A DNA stretch of 64,000 bases from JAFGRU01 sp016934985 (GTDB lineage Bacteria > Desulfobacterota > Desulfuromonadia > Desulfuromonadales > JAAYDE01), in the NCBI GenBank assembly GCA_963665045.2, contig CAXXJQ010000009.1, positions 496,001-560,000 on the forward strand. The letters run 5' to 3'. The notes beneath the pieces were generated by a model. That model did no database searches. It was not told the origin of the DNA and saw only the letters and a list, made by a program, of their open reading frames with translations. Below are positions 25,751-33,714 of the stretch, piece after piece; the first letter of the stretch is position 1, and each line of letters opens with the position of its first letter. The position numbers and the translations under genes are program-made.

Positions 25751-27628
25751 CTAATCGATGTACTTGCCGCGCGGCGTGTAGTCGGTGTGAAGCAGCTTGT
25801 GGGACAGATGGCCGCAGGGACCTTCCTTGAGAAACTCCTGATACACCTTGAGCACCGCTTCGTTTTCATGGGATTTCCGTGCTTTACCGGCCTCACCGTA
25901 AGCACGGTCTTCGGCGTAGATGGCTTTGGCACGAGCTTCGCGGATATCAAGGTTGGTCGGGATCGGCTGTCCCCCGCCGCCGAGGCAACCGCCGGGACAG
26001 GCCATAACCTCGATAAAATGGCATTCGGAGAATTTGCCGCCCGCCTTGATGTCTTCCATGACCTTGCGGGCATTGCCGGTGCCGTGAGCCACACCAACCT
26101 TGACGGTTGCGCCCTTGATCCAGTTCCAGTCGGGGACCAGATGCTGGATGATGGCCGGTACGGGTCCGACCTCTTCGGGGATCTTGAGTTCGACATAGCG
26201 ACAGCCTTCAAAGCCACGCACCGGAATAATGTCGGCATGATCGTAGAAGTTTTCCACCTGTTTGCCGGTGACGAATTCGAGAACGCTGCGCAGGGCAGCT
26301 TCCATAACCCCACCGGTGGCGGCGAAAATAACCCCGGAGCCGGATGCGGTGCCGAAGGGGCTGTCGAAATCGGACTTCGGCATGTCGGGCAGGTTGATGC
26401 CGCTTTCACGGATCATCTTGGCCAGTTCGCGGGTGGTCAGACCGAAGTCGACATCCTGGTGGCCGCTGTCCGCCATTTCCGGACGGTTGCATTCGAATTT
26501 CTTGGCGGTACAGGGCATGAGAGCCACGCTGACGATGTCTTTGGGATCGATGTTGTTTTTCTCGGCATAGTAGGTTTTGATCATGGCGCCAAACATCTGC
26601 TGGGGGCTCTTGGCCGAGGAGACATTGCCCAGATATTCCGGGTAGAAATGCTCGATGTACTTGACCCAGCCCGGGGAACAGCTGGTGAACTGGGGCAGCG
26701 GCATACTGGTGTCGCCCTGAACGAGGGTTTTGTAAAGGCGCAGGATGAGCTCGGTGCCTTCCTCGATAATAGTCAGGTCAGCGGTGAAGTTGGTGTCGAA
26801 GACCTTGTTGAAGCCAACTTCACGCAAGGCACTGTTCATTTCCCAGGTCATGGGCGTGCCGGGCTCGAGGCCGAACTCTTCGCCGATGGCGGCACGCGGT
26901 GCCGGAGCGGTCTGGATAACGACGTGTTTGGTCGGATCTTCAATGGCATCCCAGACGAGGTCGGTCTGGTCTTTGGCGGTGAGGGCGCCGGTGGGGCAGC
27001 GGTTGATACACTGGCCGCAGTTGATACAGACCACTTCGCCCAGGGGTTTGTCGAGGAAGGTGCCGATGGCGGTTTTGTTGCCGCGGCCGACATTTTCCAG
27101 GGCCTTGACTTCCTGGAACTCAGCACAGGTGCGCACGCAGCGACGGCACTGGATACATTTGTTGTTGTCGCGTGTAATGGCAAAACTCGACTTGTCGATA
27201 TTGAAGATAGGCAGGTCCGGATGGCCGAAACGGTACTCGTCGACACCGTATTCCTGAGCCAGGTTCTGCAGTTCGCAATTGTTGTTGCGGGCACAGGAGT
27301 AGCATTCGCCGTAATGTTCGGAAAACATCAGGTCGAGGATGTGGCGGCGTGCCTTGCGGACCTTGGGGCTGTGGGTTTTGACCGTGATGGCCTGGGTAAT
27401 GGGATAGGTACAGGAAGCCTGCAGGGTCCACATGCCTTCGATCTCAACCACACAGATACGGCAGACGCCCTCAACACAGAGGTCTTCGTGGTAACACAGG
27501 GTCGGAATGCGAATGCCGAGATGTTTGGCGGCTTCCAGGATGGTGGTCCCGGATGCCACCCTGGTTTCTTTTCCATCAATGGTTACCGGGATCATTTCGG
27601 TATTTGCAGCGGTTGCTTGTTGCGTCAT
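25751..27628 (-). CDS. hydA: NADH-dependent [FeFe]-hydrogenase, catalytic subunit HydA
   Basis: 625 residues from the ATG at 27628, which has GAGGAGAGAAAAT before it. Order: N-terminal [2Fe-2S] ferredoxin domain (Cys near 45-73), a His/Cys3 [4Fe-4S] site (HYGECYSCARNNNC, about 104-117), two [4Fe-4S] ferredoxin motifs (CIQCRRCVRTC and CINCGQCINRC, about 157-212), then the H-cluster domain with L1 FTSCSPGW, L2 MPCTAKKFE and L3 EVMACPGGCLGGGG, and a small-subunit-like tail. L1 has Ser where many enzymes have a second Cys. An in-frame open stretch reaches 27781. With HydB and HydC it forms the trimeric, possibly electron-bifurcating, soluble enzyme. Confidence 0.95.
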   Translation of the reverse strand: MTQQATAANTEMIPVTIDGKETRVASGTTILEAAKHLGIRIPTLCYHEDLCVEGVCRICVVEIEGMWTLQASCTYPITQAITVKTHSPKVRKARRHILDLMFSEHYGECYSCARNNNCELQNLAQEYGVDEYRFGHPDLPIFNIDKSSFAITRDNNKCIQCRRCVRTCAEFQEVKALENVGRGNKTAIGTFLDKPLGEVVCINCGQCINRCPTGALTAKDQTDLVWDAIEDPTKHVVIQTAPAPRAAIGEEFGLEPGTPMTWEMNSALREVGFNKVFDTNFTADLTIIEEGTELILRLYKTLVQGDTSMPLPQFTSCSPGWVKYIEHFYPEYLGNVSSAKSPQQMFGAMIKTYYAEKNNIDPKDIVSVALMPCTAKKFECNRPEMADSGHQDVDFGLTTRELAKMIRESGINLPDMPKSDFDSPFGTASGSGVIFAATGGVMEAALRSVLEFVTGKQVENFYDHADIIPVRGFEGCRYVELKIPEEVGPVPAIIQHLVPDWNWIKGATVKVGVAHGTGNARKVMEDIKAGGKFSECHFIEVMACPGGCLGGGGQPIPTNLDIREARAKAIYAEDRAYGEAGKARKSHENEAVLKVYQEFLKEGPCGHLSHKLLHTDYTPRGKYID

Positions 27629-27815
27629 ATTTTCTCTCCTCGCAGTGTCGAATTGTGGCCGGCCGGCAACGCAGGAAGCGTCTTCAAGACTGTCCATATC
27701 CTGCTCTTCCGGCGGCGCGCTTCGAAACCAATCACAAAATTTCGCCCATTTGGATGTTGCCATAATGTCCATGCCTTTCATGGTTGCCAAAATTCGGCCG
27801 GCACTTTCAGGCACC

Positions 27816-29009
27816 TCAGACCGCGACCGGTTCGCGGTTAAAAATTTCCTTGCGAAAATGCTTGACGATGGACAGGAAGGCATTGGGGCTCGATTGACCG
27901 AGGCCGCATTTGGAAGCGATCTGCATGGTTTCCGCAAGCTTGCACAGTTCATTGAGATATTTGGCCGAACACTCGCCCTTTTTCAGCAGCCGCACACCTT
28001 CGAGAAGTTTACTGTTGCCGATGCGGCACGGGGTGCACTGGCCACAGGATTCATCTTCAAAGAATTCGAGGAAGTTTTCCGCTACGTCGAGGAGGTCGCG
28101 CTGCTGGCCGAATACGATTATGGAACCGCCGGTGGCGACATCTTCGTAGGCAATGGCGCGGTCGAATTCAGCGGAAGGCACACAGGTTCCGGAAGCACCG
28201 CCGATCTGCACGGCCTTGGCGCCTCTCCCGCCCACTTCCGTGAGCAGCTGATTGACGCTGATACCCATGGGAAATTCATAAACTCCGGGAGATTCGACAT
28301 CACCCGAGATACTGAACAGCTTGAGGCCGCTCGATTTTTCGGTGCCCAGTCCTCTGAACCAGTCGCTGCCCTTCACCATGATGGTGGCGATCCAGGCAAA
28401 GGTTTCGACGTTGTTGACCACCGTGGGTTTGCCCAGATAACCGCTGGCCGCCGGGAAAGGCGGGCGATTGCGGGCTTCGCCGCGCTTGCCTTCGAGGGCT
28501 TCGATGAGGGCGGTTTCCTCGCCGCAGACGTAGGCGCCGGAACCCATGTGGATGTGGATATCGAAATTGAAGCCCTTCATACCGAGGCAGTTTTCACCGA
28601 GCAGAACTTTTTTGCGGCGTTCTGCAAGGCATTTTTCCAGTTTTTCACGCAGGAAGGTGTATTCGGCGCGCAGGTAGACGATGCCTTCATCGGCGCCGAT
28701 TGCATAACCGGCCAGGGCCATGCCGTCAAATACCAGGTCGGCCCAGTTCTCGAAAATAACGCGGTCTTTGAAGGTGCCGGGTTCGCCCTCGTCGGCGTTG
28801 CAGATGACATACTTCTTGTCGCTCTTTTCCGCAGCGGTGAATGCCCATTTCAGTCCGGTCGGGAAACCGGCGCCGCCGCGGCCGCGGATACCGGATTCGC
28901 GCACCTGGTCGATGAGCGCTTCGGGCGTGATCTGTAATCCGGCCTTGAGGCCCTCGGCGGCGGCAATTTGGGAAAAGGTGATCTGATTTCGAATCGATTC
29001 CTGGATCAT
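27816..29009 (-). CDS. hydB: Hydrogenase NADH-binding subunit HydB (NuoF-like)
   Basis: 397 residues. Carries the FMN/NADH module: GRGGAGFPTGLKW (residues 43-55), NADEGEPGTFKDR, GAYVCGEETALIEALEGKRG, and the [4Fe-4S] ligands ESCGQCTPCRIG followed by a downstream Cys. Many trimeric hydrogenases have a HydB of about 600 residues with an extra N-terminal [2Fe-2S] domain and C-terminal ferredoxin domains; here both are absent, so the protein is NuoF-sized. It lies between hydC (33 bases away) and hydA (187 bases away). Confidence 0.93.
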   Translation of the reverse strand: MIQESIRNQITFSQIAAAEGLKAGLQITPEALIDQVRESGIRGRGGAGFPTGLKWAFTAAEKSDKKYVICNADEGEPGTFKDRVIFENWADLVFDGMALAGYAIGADEGIVYLRAEYTFLREKLEKCLAERRKKVLLGENCLGMKGFNFDIHIHMGSGAYVCGEETALIEALEGKRGEARNRPPFPAASGYLGKPTVVNNVETFAWIATIMVKGSDWFRGLGTEKSSGLKLFSISGDVESPGVYEFPMGISVNQLLTEVGGRGAKAVQIGGASGTCVPSAEFDRAIAYEDVATGGSIIVFGQQRDLLDVAENFLEFFEDESCGQCTPCRIGNSKLLEGVRLLKKGECSAKYLNELCKLAETMQIASKCGLGQSSPNAFLSIVKHFRKEIFNREPVAV

Positions 29010-29042
29010 GAGAACTATCCCTCCTCGTTGGGAACCCGGCGC

Positions 29043-29525
29043 TTACGCCCGGCTCTTGAAGCTGTCCAAAATTTCACTGACTTTTTCGGGGCTAACCTTG
29101 GTGTAAAGGGTTTCGTTGACCAGCATGGCCGGGCCCTGGTCACAAACGCCCATGCAGTTGGCCCACTCCAGGCTGAAACGGCCGTCCTTGGTCGTCTCAC
29201 CGAAAGTGATACCGAGATCATTTTCGAGCTGGCGGGCGACAGCCTGCTTGCCGGCCATGTCACAGCTGATGGTGCGGCACAGACGGATGACAAAATTGCC
29301 CTGGGGACGTTCACTGAGGAAAGAATAGAAGGACACCACGCCGTATACTTCCGAAGGTTCGATTTTCAGGAGGTTGGCGACAGCCTGCATGGCGTAATCC
29401 GTGATCTGGCCGCTCTGATCCCGGAAATCCTGCAGGATGGGGATGAGCGCGTTGCGCTGGTCACCGTGTTTTTCCACCAGTCCCTGGAGCTGGTCCAAGG
29501 TTTGTTCGTGTTGGGAAATCAACAT
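29043..29525 (-). CDS. hydC: Hydrogenase thioredoxin-like [2Fe-2S] subunit HydC (NuoE-like)
   Basis: 160 residues. Helical N-terminus, then a thioredoxin-fold [2Fe-2S] domain with ligands at C-x4-C (LCRTISCDM) and C-x3-C (WANCMGVCDQGPAM). First gene of the hydrogenase operon; passes electrons between HydB and HydA. Confidence 0.94.
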   Translation of the reverse strand: MLISQHEQTLDQLQGLVEKHGDQRNALIPILQDFRDQSGQITDYAMQAVANLLKIEPSEVYGVVSFYSFLSERPQGNFVIRLCRTISCDMAGKQAVARQLENDLGITFGETTKDGRFSLEWANCMGVCDQGPAMLVNETLYTKVSPEKVSEILDSFKSRA

Positions 29526-29604
29526 GGGCTTCTCCTTGACCTTTCTTCGCTAATGGGTTATTTCATTGCAGTAATATTAAAAATTTAAAAAAAGTAACAC
29601 GACT

Positions 29605-29631
29605 TGTATAAAAAAATTTGTTTGGTGTCAA
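29605..29631 (-). promoter_or_regulatory. Possible sigma-70 promoter for hydCBA
   Basis: On the minus strand TTGACA (29626-29631) and TATACA (29605-29610) are separated by 15 bases, shorter than the ideal 17, within an AT-rich gap 80 bases before hydC. Sequence match only. Confidence 0.35.
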
Positions 29632-29786
29632 CAATAAATAAAATATCCCTGGAAATTATTTCCCCGTGCTGCGGTGATGAAAAAAAAATTGTGGCTATGT
29701 TTCGGCCGCTAGGATGAAGAGCTACCGTTGCCTGTTCTCCACGAAACGCCTCATTTGCTGGGAGGGGTTTTTTAGGAATATCGCGT

Positions 29787-31259
29787 ATGCTGAAAATTCA
29801 GGCTCATATTTTTGGTGGTGGCGGTGGAATTGGGCGATGGCTTGCGGATCGCATTTTCTCAAAAATGCAACCCACGTACTGTTATGACCTTTCACCTAAA
29901 CACCTTGATTTACTATCGGATTCTATTCGGAGGTGCCCCCTTGATGGCTTGGGAATAGCAGACTACAAAGACAATTTCCGTGTCGGCGATTGGGTTATCC
30001 TGGCCGTTCCCCAACCGGCTCTGCAAAATACGGTCTCGGAGCTGGTTCAAGCCCTGCCGCCAGAGGTGCTCCTTGTCGTAGCAACCTCAACCCAAAAAGG
30101 GTCGCTTAAACTCCTACAGCAACACCTCCCCTTCAGCTGTGATTATCTTGGATTTCATCCCTTGTTTTCCCACGCCGTCGGAAATCCTATGGGCCAGACG
30201 GCTGTGTTAACCGACTTCAATGAAGCAAAGCAGTCACACCAGGAATTCATTAAAGCCATTGCAAGTACGGGTTTATTTGTAACCCCCCTTTCGGCTGAAA
30301 CCCATGACCAATATATGGCCCTTATACAAGCCCTGACCAACTTTTGCCTGATCGGTTTTGCAGCGACAATAGGCTCAAGCGGGATCCCACCGTCTAACCT
30401 TCGCAACCTGAAAACACCAAACTTTCAGCTTCTCTATTCATTTGCCTGTCGGGTGTTGAAATCGACCAACACCACCACCGGGTCAATACAATTCACGCCG
30501 GAAGCAAGAGCAATTCGAGAATCCTTTCTTTCATCACTGGAAATACTTCATGAGAAGTTGTCGTCGTCTCAAACAGTCGCGGATTGCGCCCAAGTGATTC
30601 ATGAAATGAGGGTTCCCTTGTCGGGAGCAGAGATTGAAGAAGGTGCAGAAGAATCGGCAGCGGCTGTGGATGCACTCCAACACTTCGAAGAACTCCTTCA
30701 CAGGTACAAAATCTTTAAACGACCGTTTGTTTTTCGTCATCGGATAAAGGACGTCGTACATATTGTCAGAATTAAAGAAATCACCCATGACGAGATTCAT
30801 TGTCTCGAATCCACAAAGAAATTCATGGATGAGGACGGAAATCTTAAAGAAATTGCTATTGGTCTTCTCGATAAAACAAGGGCGTATTTCCGCCAGGTTG
30901 GCATAAACCTTCCCCCTCCAAAAAAAATTAAATTTTGCAAGAGGGACATAAAGCTTTTAACACCTGAGGAGCTGAGGACTTTTTACAAAGAGAAAGTCAA
31001 ACCGATCTCCAAAACAGTAGAACTACTCAACTTAAGGGGTGTAAAAGAAGACTACGTTGAAGAACTGCTTCCTCTCGCTATCAAAGGGCTTTGGAAGTGT
31101 GATTTTGTTGAATGCTATCGAAAACGAGGGGGAATTGAAAAACTCTTGGTTACAGTAAGGGCCAATCCGAATATTGATATTGAGGAAGTGATCGAACAGG
31201 TTCGTTTGGCTGTTGAGGAAGGGGAAATAATATCCAGTTCGAGGGGAAGCTCTGCCTAG
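29787..31259 (+). CDS. TyrA-like (prephenate dehydrogenase family) protein with unknown C-terminal domain
   Basis: 490 residues. The N-terminal 270 residues are a prephenate/arogenate dehydrogenase-type Rossmann domain: GGGGGIGRWLADR near residues 11-23, an acidic strand end (CYDLS), VILAVPQ, then GFHPLFSHAVGNPMGQ, matching the HP.fG of TyrA, and a helical dimer part. The last 200 residues (from about 290; GVKEDYVEELLPLAIKGL near 420) match nothing I know. No chorismate mutase domain and no aromatic-pathway neighbour, so the substrate is open. Codon use is more AT-rich than the flanking hyd and ilvA genes. Start ATG with AGGAATATCGC upstream. Divergent from hydCBA. Confidence 0.65.
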   Translation: MLKIQAHIFGGGGGIGRWLADRIFSKMQPTYCYDLSPKHLDLLSDSIRRCPLDGLGIADYKDNFRVGDWVILAVPQPALQNTVSELVQALPPEVLLVVATSTQKGSLKLLQQHLPFSCDYLGFHPLFSHAVGNPMGQTAVLTDFNEAKQSHQEFIKAIASTGLFVTPLSAETHDQYMALIQALTNFCLIGFAATIGSSGIPPSNLRNLKTPNFQLLYSFACRVLKSTNTTTGSIQFTPEARAIRESFLSSLEILHEKLSSSQTVADCAQVIHEMRVPLSGAEIEEGAEESAAAVDALQHFEELLHRYKIFKRPFVFRHRIKDVVHIVRIKEITHDEIHCLESTKKFMDEDGNLKEIAIGLLDKTRAYFRQVGINLPPPKKIKFCKRDIKLLTPEELRTFYKEKVKPISKTVELLNLRGVKEDYVEELLPLAIKGLWKCDFVECYRKRGGIEKLLVTVRANPNIDIEEVIEQVRLAVEEGEIISSSRGSSA

Positions 31260-31485
31260 GTAAAATCGGGTACTGCCTGTCAGGTCCAAATTTGAGTTGA
31301 TTCCAAATAAGGTGAGCTCCAATCTGGAAAAGGCACCGTTGACAAGCCCTCTTTAAAACACCACAATAAAGAAGTTTACATTACCGGATATTCCAAAGTG
31401 CAGCAAAAAAGAAATCTCCTCTTGTTCAGGTTAAACTTGTCCGTTGACCCGGTTTCAAGTCAGCCTTTCTTTCATGGGACCAGAC

Positions 31486-31917
31486 ATGACGGCGCTCAAG
31501 ATTACAGATACGCTTTCCATTCCCGACAAAGAGATGCAATTCAGCTACTGCTGCTCCGGCGGTCCGGGCGGACAAAATGTCAACAAGGTGGAGACCGGTG
31601 TGCACCTGCGCTTCAATTTTCGCCACTCCGAATCTTTGCCGCCCCATTGCCGGGCCAGGCTGGAAGCTTTGGCAGATTCCCGCGTCGGCAAAGATGGGAC
31701 AATTACTATCAAGGCCCAGCGCTACCGGACCCGGGAGCAGAATCGTGACGATGCCCTCAACCGTCTTGCCCATATGCTCCGCAAGGCAGCAGCCAAACCG
31801 AAAGTCCGGCACGCCACCAGACCTACGGCAGGTTCACGAAAGTTGCGGCTGGAGGAAAAGAAAAAACGCGGACAGGCAAAAATCCTGCGCAAGAAACCGA
31901 CGCTTACCGAATCTTAG
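31486..31917 (+). CDS. arfB: Alternative ribosome-rescue factor ArfB (YaeJ)
   Basis: 143 residues from the ATG at 31486. Peptidyl-tRNA hydrolase that frees ribosomes stalled without a stop codon. GGQ loop in CCSGGPGGQNVNKVETG (around residues 22-38), then HLRFNF, and a basic Lys/Arg-rich tail (KLRLEEKKKRGQAKILRKK) that enters the empty mRNA channel. The frame runs upstream to 31444 but homologues begin near the chosen Met (LKITDTLSIPDKEM). A truncated copy of its core lies at 20144-20242. Confidence 0.92.
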   Translation: MTALKITDTLSIPDKEMQFSYCCSGGPGGQNVNKVETGVHLRFNFRHSESLPPHCRARLEALADSRVGKDGTITIKAQRYRTREQNRDDALNRLAHMLRKAAAKPKVRHATRPTAGSRKLRLEEKKKRGQAKILRKKPTLTES

Positions 31918-31970
31918 TCATCCTTTAACAACCATTCCCGCCCACCCGGCGGGCAGCATGGCAAATATCT

Positions 31971-33200
31971 ATGACCGTCAATCTGGAAACAATCCGCAAC
32001 GCCGCAGACCTCATCCGGGGAAAAATCGTCCGCACCCCCTGCTCTTACTCCCGGACCCTGTCCGACATCACCGGGGCTGAGGTTTTTCTTAAATTTGAGA
32101 ACCTCCAGTTCACAGCTTCCTTTAAAGAACGGGGGGCACTTGTGAAACTTCTTTCGCTCACGAAAAGCGAGAAGGAGGTGGGTGTCATCACCATGTCGGC
32201 GGGCAACCACGCCCAGGGAGTGGCCTACCATGCCCAGCGCCTGGGCATACCCGCCACCATCATCATGCCCCGCTTCACCCCCAACGTAAAGGTCGAGCAA
32301 ACCCGTGTTTTCGGTGCGGAGGTCATTCTTAAAGGGGACAACCTCGATGAAGCCGCCATCCATGCACATGGCTTAATGGAGGCCAGGAAGCTGACTTTCA
32401 TTCACCCCTATGACGATGAAAAAGTCATCTCCGGGCAAGGGACCATCGCTTTGGAAATATTGGAGGACCAACCCGACCTGGACGTGCTTGTCGTCCCCGT
32501 GGGTGGGGGCGGTCTCATTTCCGGCATTGCCGTTGCCGCCAAAGAAATGCGGTCAACCATTGATATTATCGGCGTGGAAACAGCCCGTTTCCCATCCATG
32601 CTCCAGGCCATGAGAGGACTTCCCATCGAATGCGGAGCGGCAACCTTCGCGGAAGGGATTGCGGTTAAACAGCCGGGGAAGATTACTCTCGGACTTATCA
32701 GCAAGCACGTGGACGATATCCTCCTCGCCGAGGAGAACGATATCGAGGCCGCCGTCCTTCTCCTTCTCGAAGTGGAAAAAACGGTGGTGGAAGGCGCTGC
32801 GGCTGTCGGTCTCGCCGCTCTCTTGAAAAATCGGGGAAGGTTTGCCGGGAAAAAGGTAGGACTGGTTCTCTCAGGTGGCAATATCGACCTTCTTATCCTG
32901 TCGACCATCATCCAGCGAGGTTTGGCCCGCAGCGGCCGCCTGGTGCGCCTGGGGATCGAAGTCCCCGACCGGCCTGGCTCCCTGGCCGAGGTGACCCGCA
33001 TTCTCGGAGCTTCCCATGCCAACATCGTCGAGGTCACCCATCAGAGGGCCTTCACGCGCCTGTGTCTCAAATCGGTTCATCTGGAGGTGACTGTAGAAAC
33101 CCGCGGCCTTTCCCATGTGCAGGACATCAGGGCGGGGCTGGAAAACGCCGGTTTTAAAGCCAATCTGGTCGATGCCGACATTAGCAACTGCAACAGTTGA
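31971..33200 (+). CDS. ilvA: Threonine ammonia-lyase with C-terminal ACT domain
   Basis: 409 residues. PLP enzyme converting threonine to 2-oxobutyrate and ammonia. PLP lysine Lys52 in ASFKERGALVKL, glycine-rich phosphate loop PVGGGGLISG (about 178-187), SAGNHAQGVAYHA, and a conserved C-terminal LSGGNID. Residues about 325-409 form a single ACT domain (LVRLGIEVPDRPGSLAEV). This size and single ACT match the 'TdcB/IlvA short' form, which can be catabolic or feed isoleucine synthesis; neighbours do not decide. Confidence 0.92.
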   Translation: MTVNLETIRNAADLIRGKIVRTPCSYSRTLSDITGAEVFLKFENLQFTASFKERGALVKLLSLTKSEKEVGVITMSAGNHAQGVAYHAQRLGIPATIIMPRFTPNVKVEQTRVFGAEVILKGDNLDEAAIHAHGLMEARKLTFIHPYDDEKVISGQGTIALEILEDQPDLDVLVVPVGGGGLISGIAVAAKEMRSTIDIIGVETARFPSMLQAMRGLPIECGAATFAEGIAVKQPGKITLGLISKHVDDILLAEENDIEAAVLLLLEVEKTVVEGAAAVGLAALLKNRGRFAGKKVGLVLSGGNIDLLILSTIIQRGLARSGRLVRLGIEVPDRPGSLAEVTRILGASHANIVEVTHQRAFTRLCLKSVHLEVTVETRGLSHVQDIRAGLENAGFKANLVDADISNCNS

Positions 33201-33239
33201 ATTCGCTCTCGAGAGCAAATAATTTTTGCCGGTCAAGTG

Positions 33240-33428
33240 TCAGTTAGGCGACGCCAGCCCGTATTTCTCCTCCAAGCGGGCACGCTCTTCATCCGGGAGG
33301 GATCTAACGTATTTTCGCCAGCCCGGGCACCAACCGATATGCCAGCGCCACAGGCGGCCCAACAAGGAATCGGGCCGCTTGTCATAAACAGCCCGGAAAC
33401 GACAAGTATCGCAACTGTATTGCGCCAT
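33240..33428 (-). CDS. Small Cys/Trp-rich protein, unknown function
   Basis: 62 residues: an N-terminal CDTCRF knuckle, then LLGRLWRWHIGWCPGWRKYV and LPDEERARLEEKYGL. The pattern of a CxxC followed by a Trp-rich segment with another Cys looks like a conserved small cytosolic protein, possibly zinc binding through three cysteines plus His. A ribosome site GCGGAGA lies 10 bases before the ATG. An alternative frame over the same bases (33233-33436, with signal-like start) is judged weaker. I recall no named family. Confidence 0.6.
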   Translation of the reverse strand: MAQYSCDTCRFRAVYDKRPDSLLGRLWRWHIGWCPGWRKYVRSLPDEERARLEEKYGLASPN

Positions 33429-33526
33429 TGGTTCATCTCCGCTAAAAATTGTTTATCGTTGCCCCTGCCTGGTGACAGCTGTTTTTCAACGTCATAAAAA
33501 AATTACCACTATTCATCACAAGCCAT

Positions 33527-33625
33527 TGCCCTGCGGGTTCCCTGCGCTCCGGAGACCTTTTGAGGACGGTCAGAATTCGCAAAATGTCTCTTTCGCTCCG
33601 GCTGCCGTACAAGGGGAATAATACT
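33527..33625 (-). repeat. Dispersed palindromic repeat element, copy 3 (shortened)
   Basis: Read on the minus strand: CCCCTTG..GGCAGCCGGAGCG, then GAATTCTGACCGTCCTCAAAA, then CGGAGCGCAGGGAACCCG and GCAGGGCAA, the same order as in 4857-5070 and 10007-10222. The left inverted arm (AGTGTTTTGAGA..ACGGGCAG) is missing, as is the right third, so this is an internally deleted copy. Shortly upstream of the insertion sequence. Confidence 0.7.
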
Positions 33626-33714
33626 TAAAATTTAACACGTTCAACTTAAAATTTTTCTTAGTCGGCTCTTGGAATGGATGATACGAGGCATTGTGCCGCT
33701 AAACTGAATAACTA

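Noticed and set aside
25787..27841. 684-codon open frame on the plus strand
   Set aside because: Lies exactly opposite hydA, which has all hydrogenase motifs; a shadow of its codon bias.
27507..28937. 476-codon open frame on the plus strand
   Set aside because: Opposite hydB, no recognisable features.
33233..33436. Alternative 67-codon frame with signal-like start on the minus strand
   Set aside because: Covers the same bases as the Cys/Trp-rich small gene, which has better internal conservation-like features.
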